A stretch of DNA of 64,000 nucleotides, from positions 38,017-102,016 of the forward strand of contig VXIS01000162.1 of the NCBI GenBank assembly GCA_008704415.1. The letters run 5' to 3'. The notes under the pieces are model-generated. The model saw only the letters and a program-made list of their open reading frames with translations. It was not told the origin of the DNA and made no database searches. Position numbers and translations under genes: made by a program. Of this stretch, positions 13,632 to 25,306 are shown one piece after another. How positions within the stretch are numbered: position 1 is the first letter of the stretch; the number at the start of each line of letters is the position of its first letter. This stretch comes from Sphaerosporella brunnea. Its lineage: Eukaryota > Ascomycota > Pezizomycetes > Pezizales > Pyronemataceae.

Positions 13632-15007
13632 ATTTTAGGTGTTGGAGGGCAATAGTTAGAGGAGAAGAAGCAATGGCCAGCAATACCTAGTGTGTGCGTT
13701 TTTGTGATTCGATGATTGTTGCTTGGCTGCAATTGAGAGCTTTCTTCTTGCGGAGCCAGTCTTACCAGTCAACAATTGCCTGTTTTTTTTTACCATGTTG
13801 TGTTGTTGTGTTGGGCATTACGAACGGGGTAGATTCAACGTTGTAGGCCTTTACTCGCAAAATTTCAAAGAAAATTGGAGTATCTACAGCCTGTGCTGGA
13901 GTTTTTTTTTTTTTTTTTTTTATATCCCATTTCTGTGTCTGTTTTTATCAAATTCCATTGTCGCAAATGGTTGAGGCTCCGCCGGCACTGCAACCTCCCG
14001 AGGGTGGTAACCCACTTTAGTAAAAGGGCGGGCATTGTATATAGAGGTATACTCGGTTGGATAATTCAGATGTATTTTAATACATATTCTAAGAATCTTG
14101 ATACACTTCACATTCCACCTCGTTAAGTGAACATGTAGAATCATAGGTTATCGCTCACCACTGCACGCCCACGTCCAGTGCACAAAAGACACATCAGTGA
14201 CGAAGCCGTTATAGACTCAAGAAACAACAGCCTATACAAAAGACTGTGTGCACAGTCACCCATACGTGGATATATGTGCTCTGAGCAGCAGCATCTGTGC
14301 GCTCTGGCAAGGCAATTATCCGCTTCAACAACACAAAAGTTTAGACAGCAAGTTAGGTAAGTACTTGGTAAACAAATGTAAACAGACACTCCCGATCCCA
14401 TTCCCATGCCCGCCCGGCAAGGCAAAGGCAAATACATAACAGTTAAAGAAGGTAAAAACCACCCCCATTAAACGCCAGAAAACAAAATACAAAGAAAGCG
14501 GCATGTAAGAATAAGTCAGTCGTAGACGAACCCAAGGTTTATATACAAGACAACAGAGAACCAGATATGAACAATCCTCCACGCGCCCCCCTCAGTCCTT
14601 TCTCTTGCCAACAAACAAATAAAGGGTCTTGTTCATGCCTGCATGAAAAAACGAGCAAGAAAAATAACTAAAAAAATAAAACAAAATCACACCTAAACGC
14701 CTCGCCCTTTCGCCGGATTTCTGACCTAAATTGCGTGTTATTCATACAAGTCAAAACTAGATAAACAATGCGGGAGGAAGCAAGCCAGATAGAAAAAAGT
14801 AACCATTTAATGCATAGGAATGGGAAAACTTTGTGGCACAACGTGGGCGAAACGGTGAAGCAGGCGAACTAGGCCGATTAGAATGAAGCGGGTCAGCAAG
14901 CACACACCATGGAGGAGAAAGACACCAAGGTTGCGAATTGGGAGCAATCTAGTCGGAACGGTGGTGTTGCCACTGACCAACAAACAACCTGCCAAACAAA
15001 CACCACC
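13632..15007. other. Intergenic, no gene seen
   Basis: AT-rich sequence with a long T tract (13902-13921) and A-rich stretches (14640-14690). Its right end is the 3' flank of the RING-protein gene. No coding frame is convincing. Confidence 0.6.
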
Positions 15008-16596
15008 TCACACATGTATTTTGAACAGGCCTGCCTTTGCCGACAGATTACTTGTGCAGTCAGCAACAACGCACCGCTTTCTGTCGTTACGAACTCGTTT
15101 GGCTCCAGGGGCAACCGGGGCTCGAAATTCCATCGCACAATTTCCACAATAGCACTGTAATGGCGGCGAAGTCAGTATTCAGAAGACAACCTGTGAATAA
15201 CAAAACTTACATGCCCACACTTGCCCGCCCAAACCTGCCCAGCTTGCGGCGAATCCGTCTCTACTCCCAACTCCTGATCACACAGCGCACACACCAACAC
15301 ATCTGCTGCTCTCGGCGAGCTCGTAAAACCTTCCTGAGGCGGTGGGGGCGTCTTGTAATCAGCGTTTCTGATTGCCGCAGCATCGATCGGCGGTGCATTC
15401 GGCCTCAAAATACCCGAGGCCTGCGCGACGTAGTCCAATTCGTTCGGCGGCCGAAACCCATGTGCTCTTGGTGGTTGAAGATTTCTATGTGCCATGGCTT
15501 GCATCATGTTTGCCCTGTGGTCCTGCCGGCGATTGTAAAACGTCGGGTTTGGTCCCATGTCTGCGCCCTGCTGCCCTATTCTTCCACCATGTCCCAGAAT
15601 CGGATCTTCCCCTCCATCATCTTGGTAGAAACGTGGGCCTGGTATGAAGCCGGGAAAAGCAAGCGGCTCAATAGGCCGTGGTGGCGGCGGTGACGCTCTC
15701 CCTTGAAACCGTCTTCTGGGCCGTGACGGCTCTGGACGTAAGAATGACGACCCTTCACGTAAGAAGAAAGAATCTATGTCATCTTCCACGTCTAAAGACA
15801 AGTGACGTTCGTGCGGAGAGTCTGGTAACGCGTCAACGTCTATTACTTCTCTGCCTGGCCGACTTGACCTGGGTGGAGGGGCAACGGGTTGACGCGAGGG
15901 ACCAGCCGAGGGAGGTGATGATCCTGTCAGGTCAATGACTTGGACGGAATGTTGAGGAACGTTTGGCGAGGCCATGTTTGGGTATTCTCCCGATTCTGGT
16001 ATCAGATACCGAGGTGCGGCTGGTAAATCGAAGTGATTGTACTGCGGAGGCGGCGGCGGAGGCGACGGCGAGGGAAAGGCAGGAGCCGAAGTGGGGGAGT
16101 GGGGGTGGTGAGCGTGGAGGAGCTGCTGATGATGTGCCTGCAGGTGGTGCAACGGGTGGTGTTGTGGCAAAGTTCTAGAAGCGCTTTGGTGAACCTGAGA
16201 CAAGTTGAATGGATGGTTCGGCGACAAGAGGCTAGGGTGAGAAGTGGGCTCAAACGACGATGAAGAGGAAATAGCAGAATTATCGTCGAATAGATGCGCT
16301 GGCAGCGGTCTCTAAAAGCAAAGTGAATCAGTGCTGCTTTGCACAAATTCTATTGTTTTTGTGCATTTGGTGATGGAGTCAGCGGGCCCCCTTGGTTTGT
16401 TGAGTGAACACCGTCAAAGCTACCTAAGGAATACATGGATAGGAAAGAAGGTTGCCTAGGTTTGGGGGTGCACACAACGAACCTCAAGCTTGATGGTTCT
16501 TGGAGGAGAGGGAGGAGCAGCAGCAGCAGCATCCTCCATAATAGTCTCGAGAATGCGAGTGTGGCGCCTCGGTGGTTGTTCTTGGAAAGACGACAT
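15008..16596 (-). CDS. RING-type protein with SUMO-interaction-like motifs
   Basis: Probable E3 ubiquitin ligase. Exons 16596-16483, 16311-15211 and 15154-15008 give 453 aa. The first exon encodes MSSFQEQPPRRHTRILETIM. A His/Pro/Ser-rich disordered region follows (runs such as HPLHHLQAHHQQ). Two hydrophobic-acidic motifs, VIDLTGSS (about residue 161) and EVIDVDALPDS (about 192), look like SUMO-interaction motifs. A C-terminal zinc domain starts with VCALCDQELG (about 378), continues KCGHCYCGNC across intron 2 and ends with a CVVADC pair. SIMs plus a C-terminal RING resemble SUMO-targeted ubiquitin ligases (SLX8-like), but the final Cys pair is spaced unlike a standard CPxC, so the name is left open. 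Confidence 0.85.
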
Positions 16597-17090
16597 TGTT
16601 ACTATTGCAGCTCGCGGTGAGGTTCGAGTTGCGCTGCAGTCGCCCAGGTGGGAAGCCGAAAGCGTGAGTATGGAGGCAGATATGATAGATGTCTCTCTTC
16701 CTCTCTTTTGAATTCTCTCTCTGGCTGAGGAGAGTCGCAGGTTCTGTGATTACTCTGGCAGAAGGAAGCAAACAAAGTAGTAGTAGTATTACAGGAGGAA
16801 GAGTGCGAGAAGGTGAAAGTGCGAAAAGAAGGGAAGAGTGTGTGCGTGGGTATCAATGGTCGGCGGTCGGCTGGAGTGATATATATTATGAGGGGTGGGG
16901 TACCAACGGAGTGATGGCATGAGAAGGGAAGAAGAAGAGGGAAGAGGGAGAAGAAGAAGAAGAAGAAGCAGCAGCAGGAAAGACAGTAAAGAGGGGCTAT
17001 CACATCAGTCTCTTTCCTTCCCAGGCCAGACCTACCTGAGGGCTGATGTTTGATAAGCCAACAAAAGAAAAGAACAGAGAAAAAGATCTC

Positions 17091-17600
17091 TGCCCTGGAA
17101 CCCAAAACCAATGGGTCCTGATACCACCCAATTAGAGGCATGCAGACACCGGTGACGGATTTTGGTACGTTGCAACCGCAATCGTCCTTGAGGCTCTTCG
17201 GTTGCATTGTTACATAAGCCCCCATCCTTTTGGTGGTCCGTCACCGGTGTGTGATCGTCACCGGTCTCTACTTTGTTCAGTAGGCCTGGGGAAATGCTGT
17301 GTGGCGCCGGGTGGTGGCGGCTGATGACGGTCGCACTCCTCAGCCACGCCGCCGCCCACCAGGACCCCCATCTGTCGAGTTCCATAGCTCCACCAATTCT
17401 TGATCAAATCTAACGATTTTTTTATATGCAGAATCCTCATCGCTTGCTCTGGCTGCCTGTCTCTGACTCGGCGCGTTTGGGACTGCCCGCAATTATTGTT
17501 GTTGGCGGGGTTAGTAGTTCAGGCGGGCAGAACTGGCACGGCGTGGTTCCATGGACTTTTGGTGATAATCCAGTTCTGGGACTGAGCCTACTAACGTTGT
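17091..17600. repeat. Dispersed repeat, copy 1 (interrupted)
   Basis: Segments match the copy at 25553-25830. Examples are ctggaacc(c/t)aaaaccaatgg, then accaattcttgatcaaatct, agaatcctcatcgcttgc, and ctggcacggcgtgg followed by ggacttttggt. Copy 1 is longer because the foldback element at 17133-17270 sits between the first shared block and the next. No coding capacity is recognised; it may be part of a non-autonomous transposon or a solo LTR. Confidence 0.65.
17133..17270. mobile_element. Miniature foldback element (tagaggcatgcagacaccgg family), copy 1
   Basis: The termini read tagaggcatgcagacaccgg and accggtctcta. The interior (gaggctcttcggttgcattg, then catccttttggtggtccg) is the inverted equivalent of the copy at 62391-62548. 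The right arm has lost about ten bases (gtctgcacgc) compared with the other copy, so this one is probably immobile. Confidence 0.8.
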
Positions 17601-17815
17601 TCCGTACCTCTAGACCGCTCGGCGCGGAATGAACTCGGGACAGACAAACAGATCACGAGAGCGTATTGATCAGACAGCCATGCGATAAAACGATGCGATT
17701 ATTGTGTCTAGTACTACAATAAAAGGCATGGGTTCCCAGAGATGGATGCACGCCGGTCAATATAAATCGAGCATCTTCTCACCCCCTTCGTTCTGTTCTC
17801 GCCGTGGATATCCTT

Positions 17816-19535
17816 TCAAGGTGACTCCATGATAGTGATTTTGCCGCTGTGATTGACAGACATCAAATTGTTTCCCTTCGATCCCCAGGCGGTTGCCACC
17901 GATGGAATGGCAGCCTGCAATGGCTTGCTCCAGGACTTCGTCGCCTTGGCATAATGCTGCACGCTGATACCGCTAGGACCCGAAGCAGCCAAAAACTGTC
18001 CGGTGTAATCCCATGTAACGTGGTCAACTCGGCTGCCGATGTCCAGACTCTTCGTAACTGCCTGCTTGCGCAGATCCCAAATTTCCGCAATGCTCTGTCC
18101 TAGCAGGGCAACTGCCAACCAGTAGCCGTTCTCAGAAAAACTCAAGGAAGACACGGGTGCAGCTACGGGCCCTAGGGATCCAGCAATCGTGGCAGAACGG
18201 ACATCGAAAATCTTGATTTGCGAGTCAGTTCCCAGGCCGAACAGGTAACCATCGGGGTGGAATTGGGCGGCAGTAAACTCTAAAAAATGACAGTGGTCAG
18301 TTTGGAGGTAATATTTGAACATGGAGGTAAAACGTACTGCTCGGGTCATAAACCTGAACTACAGATTTGCGAGCTTCGATATCGCATAGCACCCAGCTCT
18401 TGTCAGCGCCTGCTGAGGCCACAATGCTTTTCGCGGGGTGCACTGCTATAGCCACGACATCTCCGGCATGGGCAGTCATGGATATACTGTCGGTGCCTTG
18501 CTCATTCCATACTCTCACTACGCCGGAGCTCGAAGCAGTAACTGCAGACTTGCCAGCCCACGCAACGTCGTTGATAGCGCCGTCCGAAGCGTTAAGAGGC
18601 TGCAGCAACTGCTGCTGAGAAACACCGTATATACGAGGACTTCCATCTGAAGTCTTAGAGGTACGCAGATACTTCCGATAAGAAACAGTGTATATACCAG
18701 CAATTCCATTTGCACCGCCGATAAGCGCGACACGTCCGCTGGCGTCCAAAGCAAGGGCTTTTGTTCCACGGAAGAGAGGCGCGGACGTTGAAACGACCTC
18801 GAATGAAGACACGGTATCCGCGGTCACCCAGCCTTCCGGTATAGAGCGTTTCTTTCTTGTGGCACCTAGTCTATCATAGATGAGCACATGTCAAGATTAT
18901 GCGGGCTGTAAACGTACTCTGCCTTCGTTGCCTCAATCTTCTCCTGTATGTAGCTGGGAACCTGCGTGACATCCATCTGCTCCCCGTTTGCTGTCGCGAA
19001 ACCACCGGCTCCCACAGTTACGTGACTCAGCGCTTCTCGTGCCTCATCTCTCTCTTTCAATAGTCTGGCGATAACCCTCGTGGCGGCGTCGTGCTGGTAG
19101 AGCGCGGTAGATAGCTCTTGCTGTACCTGCGCAAGCTGCTGGCGGAGTGTGTAGGTCTCGAGAGCGAGTGCATCCCATTCATTCTGGAATGTTGCAAGGA
19201 GGGCAGGGATAGATGTAAGAGTGGGTGGTCGTGGGCGAACAATGTTCGAAGCTGCAATCAATCAGACCGCATTCATTGCTTTCGGGGTTGCATGCGCGTA
19301 CATTTCAACTCAATCAAGTCGGCCATAGACAGCTCCTCTCCCGTTAATGGGTCCTTCCCATGTTCTGCAATATAGGCCTCGATGAGTCTCTTCTCGAACA
19401 CGGTTCCCGACTTGGCCGATGCAACGGGGTTGGTGGGCGCCTCGCCAGAAACTGTGCAATTGATTAGACATCGGTTCTAAAGCTCAAGCAGCCTGGCTAT
19501 CTGGATCGTGGCTCACTTGCACACAGCATGCTCAT
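17816..19535 (-). CDS. PRP19: Pre-mRNA-processing factor 19 (U-box, WD40)
   Basis: E3 ubiquitin ligase and scaffold of the NineTeen complex, which activates the spliceosome and acts in DNA repair. Exons 19535-19517, 19451-19302, 19251-18918, 18870-18338 and 18279-17816 give 499 aa, the usual length. The first exon encodes only MSMLCA and joins exon 2 to give the U-box MLCAISGEAP...VFEKRLIEAYI. Next come the signature VRPRPPTLTSIPALLATFQNEWD (residues about 60-82), a coiled coil (LRQQLAQVQQELSTALYQHD) that mediates tetramerisation, and a C-terminal WD40 domain ending SGKITIMESP. ATG 19529 is the more conserved start. Confidence 0.96.
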
Positions 19536-20885
19536 GGTGAAGGTGGAGAGGGGGGATTTGAGTTGGTGTGAAAGCTGATTTCACGCGTCGCAACTCGCAA
19601 GGTGTTTGACGGCCGCACAAATTCTGGGGTTACACCGCGTTTCTTGCCTGTTCCGTGGGTCGGAGCGAGCACGTGCGGGCAATGTCCTCAATAGCGTTTC
19701 AACCAATTGAAACAAACCACCGTACCGAGTGACGGTTTATGCTTTTCACTCTTCAAGAGTCTCTCGTGATGACACAGAGAGTAAGATTTTGCTCCGCTGT
19801 CGAGTTGACGTCAAGGCCACCACAACGTTAACGTTCCCAAGCCGCACTCTTCGTTTCAATGGATCGGAAACCTGCATATGCTAAGCACAGGAACGAGGAG
19901 CCCAATCCCTCTCTTGGTCAACTTTCTCCAATAGACTATGCTTGCGCTCTGCAGTCCGTGTGCGGGACATTGCAGCGGGGAATTGAGTAGAGAGAAATAT
20001 GTTCATGAATCTTGACTTTGACTTGGTTGGTGTTTCTTGGGATATTTGATCGTATTGACGGACACACACACAGAATCATGGGGGACTTGTAACTCGTGAA
20101 AAAGGGCTTGATACGTATGTACACCGGCCACAACTTGTCCATTTAGTTTTCTTCTTGATGGTGGCGGATGTGACGGAAACATCGCTACCCTTTACAAACA
20201 TACTATGCCGTCGCAGCGGTCTGGCACTCTTTGTTTCTCTTCCGTTGTGTGAGCTGCAGAACGGTCAACAGCCAGAAAGTAGCTGGGTCCAAACCCTCCA
20301 CTGGTTTCCTTATTCTCGTTTTTTTCATCTGTCTCAGCTTCTTCGGAAACTGGTCGTTTCAGGCCACTTCCGTTGCGATTTAGCTGTGGATAATGCGAGC
20401 AATAACAACTGCTAAAGCGACTCGCACTGCAGCCTTGGGAACGGAAGTCTACCGTTTCCCGCAATCTCCAGGAGGTGCATGCACTGCGTCTAAGTCCAAG
20501 CAGCAGCCTGACGCATCTCTAAGTACTCCCGAGTTCTTTGTTCCTCATTGAAAGGCTTGTTCACTCTCTTCTTCCTCGAGACCACTCTCAAGAGCTTCGA
20601 AAAAGATAATCACACGCGGCGCCTCTCCCAACTTAACTCCAGTCGCTCTTTTGGGGGTTTTCTTGTGTTGAAGAATCAAGACAAAATTGTTCATCGTCAT
20701 TCGATAACACCGGACCACCGACACCCCCCCCCCCTTCACGTTCATTCGCTTTTCCAAATTACTCCTCCCGCTACCCTCTCAGTCCCACAACCGAATTCGA
20801 ACCACCTACCTGAAGACCCAAAAAGGTTGCAAGAGGCTCAGCGGTCGCTTGAAGATAGATGCTGACCTAGGCAACAACAGACAAG
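19536..20885. promoter_or_regulatory. Divergent intergenic region PRP19 / GH16 gene
   Basis: About 1.35 kb separates two divergent start codons, with a pyrimidine-rich stretch and poly-C run (20720-20733) upstream of the GH16 gene. No further gene is recognised. Confidence 0.5.
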
Positions 20886-22189
20886 ATGTGGAAGGGAAAC
20901 CTTGGGCTTTGCCTGCTTGTCGCGGCCTCGATCTTTCTTTCGAGCGCCGTGTACGGTATGTCAATTGATTCGCCGGTCTTGAGCAAAAGTTCGCGTGGCT
21001 GTTTGTGTGCTGACCAGACAATGAAGCTGACTGCGAATGCGGCTACTTCATCAAGGCCCGAGAGGTTGGTGACCATCAGGCGGTCTTTACCGAGGTGCTG
21101 GAATCCGATTTTACCACCCTAAAGGACATCAGAATAAACACGGATTGGGTGCCCCAAAACTGGAGTGTTGATAAAGAGGACTCGAAGGGACCTTATGGTC
21201 GCAGAACTGACCTGAACAACCTGAAGTCCAATCCGGTGCAGAGCGGAGCTCCTTTCATCCAAGAGGCTGGCCTTGAACTCTGGGTCCGCAAGCTGGCGCC
21301 TGGAGACGAATATGTTGGCGTCGCCGAAGTGGATACCTTTAGGACCGACATGTTGTATGGCTCATTTAGGGCTTCGATCAAGACTCCGCGTGTTAACGGT
21401 ACCTGTGCTGCGTTCTTTTGGTGAGTGGGTTTTTGAAGCTTGGGGAATATAACTACCTGGGGAAACATAGAGCGAATTTAATTGGAATGCAGGTACTTGA
21501 ACGACACTCAAGAGATTGACATGGAGTTTCTCGGACGTCAGACGAATGATACCTATTCTCCAGTGAACCTGGTCATGCACTCCACCCTTAGCAGCGAATA
21601 TGGCGGCGATGCTAGCAAAACCCCGACGTATAAAATCGTCCCGTTACCATTTCAAGCCAACGAGGGGTTCCACGAGTATCGATTTGGTAACAATTATTGC
21701 TCTCCCTTCAAGCCTCTTGCTAACGGTCTTATAGACTGGCAACCGGGCATCGTGAGCTTTTACGCCGACGGTCAACAGCTGACTGACATGGCAGATCAGA
21801 AGTATGTCCCCAACGTTCCTGGAAAGATCATTCTCTCGCATTGGTCAAATGGACAACCCCTTTGGTCTGGAGGTCCCCCGGAAGAGGACGCCAAAATGGT
21901 CGTTTCATACGTCAAGGCATATTTCAACTCCTCCAACCCCGTGCGCATCAAGGACCATCACCAGCGTTGCGGAATCGCCCCCAAGGAAAAGGCTGTTTGC
22001 CAGATTCCTGATCAGATGGGACCCCCCAAGTACGGAGATGTCTACTTTTTCCACAAGGATCCGTCTGGAAATAAGGTTAACAACCAGTCGATCTTCGGTG
22101 TTAGCTCTGCAACTGGATTCGAGCGTCTTCCTATCTGGGCATATTTCCTCCTCTTCGCGATGATAGTCCTGCCTGGATTGCCCGAGTAG
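20886..22189 (+). CDS. Secreted glycoside hydrolase family 16 protein, membrane or GPI anchored
   Basis: Fungal GH16 (concanavalin-A-like jelly roll) protein acting on beta-glucan or a related wall polymer; the substrate is inferred. Exons 20886-20955, 21018-21420 and 21493-22189 give 389 aa. A signal peptide (WKGNLGLCLLVAASIFLSSA) occupies residues 2-21. The catalytic ExDxE motif is EIDMEF, with E165, D167 and E169, placed directly after intron 2. Trp/Tyr-rich beta-strand sequences such as GIVSFYADGQQ and ILSHWSNGQPLWSGGPP are typical of the family. The last residues (PIWAYFLLFAMIVLPGLPE) are hydrophobic, suggesting a membrane or GPI anchor. Several NxT/NxS sites are present. Confidence 0.93.
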
Positions 22190-24391
22190 TTGCCCTACAT
22201 GTGTTTTGAGGGCGATGCCGGTACATGATCTTCACTGGCGTTGGTTCGTTTTCTAGATCAATGGTGTTTCAGTTTCAGTGTTTGCTCCAGTTCGTTTTTG
22301 CTGTTTCCACAGGTGCTTCTCTCATACCGTGTGTGTGGCGCTTCCTGGGATATGTGGATTTTGAGATTTAGGTTGATGTACCTGGGCTTCTTTTTCCTTT
22401 GGTTTTGGGCGTCCCCCTTCTCGTCGTTTACCACTGCCTAGGTTGTTTTTCTAATATTGTCAGGATTTTCTTGCAGATATTAACCTAGATTCTTGTTGTA
22501 TTGTTCTTCCTTACCCCTGGGTAAGCACTCCTCTGTTAGTAAAGTTTGTTTTGCTTTCTACTTCATAGGCGTTTCTTGAGCTGGGATGCCGCTTGATTGT
22601 TTGTTGCCGTCTTTGTATCTAGTTTCCTAGCCGTAAATGGATGGGCTCTTGTATTCTACCAAATATCACGCTCTATCCCTCGTAGTGTCGAATACAGCTA
22701 CAACACGATAGAGTCTTATATAATGAAGAGTCCATTAGAGGGATCCGGCAAAATGAGTTGTGCGGAGGGGGTGATATCAGGTCCGGTGATGGGTCAAAGT
22801 CAAAAAACCCGGGCGGTTGAGGGAATGCTGGCGACGAGATGCGACACGAAGCTCAAAAAGACGTCCGGAGGTGTCGGAAAAAGAACACCCGGGACAGGTG
22901 GCCCCGGTGAGAAGAGAAAGACTTCAGAGAGTCGAGCGGCCTCGGCGCGGCGTCCACCATATCACCAATTTTGCTTTGAGCTTTGACGTCGAAGACAAGG
23001 ACGATGATTGGACCTCCGCTTTACAAAACCACAGATCGTCGAACTGACAGAGCTGTTGGGACTGCACGAGTTCTGCAACAGACCCTTTGATGCCTTTCGC
23101 CGGCGATAACCGCCCTGCACCAGAAACAGCACTATGTGTTGTACTAAGGAGATTATCCATCCGCAGCGGCATAAGGCTAGCCGTACCCATTCGCAGTGGT
23201 TGTGGCCGCAGGCTCCTTTGTCCATGTTGCCCCACCCATCATCATGGGCACCTCCCGGGGCACCTGAAAGACTCCCGCAGGTGGGGATGGGATATTGACG
23301 AGGCCGGAGCTATGGGGACACCAAAACCCGGAGGGGTTTGGATACCCTGACTTTACCACGCCCACGAAAAAGTTTTTTTTAAAAAAAAGAACGCTGTATT
23401 TCGACTAACTATCGCTTGCTCTATCGATCAACAGTCTCCTTTTGTCGAAACTCCTCCTGGTCGTGAAGATAAACTACCGGCTTCTGGGGGAACAATGTCG
23501 CTGAGTGATCAAAATAGAATGATTCACACTCATCACTCGACCGACGCAGGGGTATTTTGTATGTGTTACTAAGCAAAATCGAATGTCGCAACCACCGTCT
23601 CTAGGTGTCCCCAACCATAGGCTGCGCGGTAGACTGCGGCTGTCCCTGGGTCTGTGCGAGCAACGGGTCTGATCATGAGGATACACGAGGAGGTACCGGG
23701 GGGCCTGAGATAGCTTCTTGGGCGGCATCTTGAGACAAGGTTAAGCTCTATGTGCTTAAGCTCGGGATAGAAAGGTCGTATCGTGAAACACCTATCACCA
23801 GTTCTAAGCGACACTCTTGCACGTGTGCACTTCCCGAGACAGGAAGACCGAACGCTGGCAGTGCATATTGACCGGCGACGTGCTGGGCCGTGTTGTTGCG
23901 ACATCATATCTTTAAGCCTGTTGGCGGGTAGACGATCCATCCGCCCTGCACGTGCCCTTTCGGACAATTTTTTTTTTTTTTTTTTCCGCTCACAGTTTGA
24001 AATGCATAGAACCAAATCCCGTTCGGTCCGCAGCAGATACCGCCGGCTTAGCGCTTTGACGCATGCACTTCCTTTTTCGTGCTTGAGGGTTGATTGTCCC
24101 CGGAAAAATTGCCCGTCCACCCACACCTCTAGGTCTGAACTAAAGTCAACAGAATCATGGCAACAATGTTTCACCGGCTCAGATTCCAGTAAAAGTAGCT
24201 TGAAGTTATGCCATTTATTCTTTTGTAAGCTGTAGAGAAAACCCACAATTAAGCGTCAAAAAAAAAACAAAAAAAAAACCACAACTACCATACACACAAA
24301 TTTTTAAAAATGCAAGTCCCAAATAGCCCAGTGCCGGTTCCCAACCTCCTCACAGCTCTTCAAAATTAGTTGGTCGACTTCCAACACCGAA
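22190..24391. other. Gene-free 2.2 kb between GH16 gene and IRC22
   Basis: This contains the GH16 3' flank, a fragment of a foldback element (about 22675-22735), a T tract (23969-23985) and A tracts (24259-24279). A minus-strand frame of 225 codons (23569-24246) crosses the A/T tract and has no family resemblance, so I do not call it. Confidence 0.6.
22675..22735. repeat. Fragment related to the foldback element at 51720-51865
   Basis: The stretch tccctcgtagtgtcgaatac, then agctacaacacgatagag and tcttatataatgaagagtcc, aligns with the left half of the 51.7 kb element, with small gaps and substitutions. No matching right arm is visible nearby, so it appears truncated and old. Confidence 0.65.
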
Positions 24392-25306
24392 TTATTCGTC
24401 TTGGTCTTCCCCCCTTCCTGTATTCTGCCTCAAGCGGTTCTTCGAAGCCAAACTCTCTTCGTATTTGGTGTAAAACTGCTGCGTATGCGGAGGTGATTCC
24501 GACCTTTGCCGCTCCAATCTTCTTCGTGGTCTCGGAGGAGGAGGAACTTCAGCAAACCAGGTAGCGAGGCTGAACAAGATGCAGCCGACAACGCAAAAAG
24601 CAATTAAGGTGTAAAGGAACAATCTGATACTGTCAGCCAAACAGATGAGAATAACCACCAAAAATACTTCAAATATAGTAAATGGTTGTAAAGAAAAGAT
24701 AAAAAGAGGAGGGAAGAATCCTTACATCTGGAGATCAAATATGCCCACTTTTTTGTCTTCGTCCACTACGTGAACTGTCCCTTTCCAGACTTGGATGGAC
24801 ACCGTTTCTGGTTCTTCAGACCCTTCTTCGCCAATGGAGCAGATTATGGCTACTAGTAGTTCGCCTTTTTGCTGCTTCAGGTTCGCAACGAAACTATAAG
24901 GTTGCGTGTGCTATTCCGCCAGTGTCAGCCATCCAGTCTCCCCGATATGAATCACACACACCTTAATGTCTTTGTCCAATTTGGCGCCTATCCGCTCACT
25001 CGTAAAGTTCTGGATAAACTTCTTACTATCTTTTTCCAGCAATGTAGCCCTGATATGTTCCATAGTGATAGGCTCCTCCTCATAGTTCTCGATGTGGACA
25101 ATCATCCGGGTGGGGAAACCATTGACTAAACGCGGGTCCTCGTCTATGAGGACAGCCGAATGCGTAGGCGAAGGCGGAACCCTGATAAAGTCAACGCCGG
25201 TCTTGACATTGAGCTCTCTAAGCTCGGTAGATGTAGTAGCTGTCGCAAGACCGCTGCTGACAATGAAAAAGAACAGTGTAGGTAGAGAGTATGAAAACAG
25301 ACGCAT
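24392..25306 (-). CDS. IRC22: ER membrane protein, TRAP-alpha/IRC22-like
   Basis: Fungal relative of the translocon-associated protein alpha subunit; type I ER membrane protein. Exons 25306-24962, 24910-24726 and 24629-24392 give 255 aa. A signal peptide begins MRLFSYSLPTLFFFIVSSGL. The lumenal domain contains GFPTRMIVHIENYEEEPI and ends before the membrane span LFLYTLIAFCVVGCILFSLA. A basic, Arg-rich cytosolic tail follows and ends EDQDE. I chose ATG 25306 because the frame further upstream is a Pro/His-rich extension with no signal peptide. Its exact role in secretion is inferred from the TRAP family. Confidence 0.9.

Larger units (their letters stand above)
16597..17815. repeat. Repeat-bearing intergenic region between RING gene and PRP19
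   Basis: This contains a GAA/GCA microsatellite-like purine tract (about 16924-16980) and a dispersed repeat at about 17091-17600 that also occurs at 25553-25830. A miniature element at 17133-17270 interrupts that repeat and is listed separately. No gene is supported. Confidence 0.6.

Noticed and set aside
23569..24246. Minus-strand frame of 225 codons
   Set aside because: It crosses a poly-A tract (translated as poly-Lys), has no family resemblance or splice structure and lies in repeat-rich DNA.
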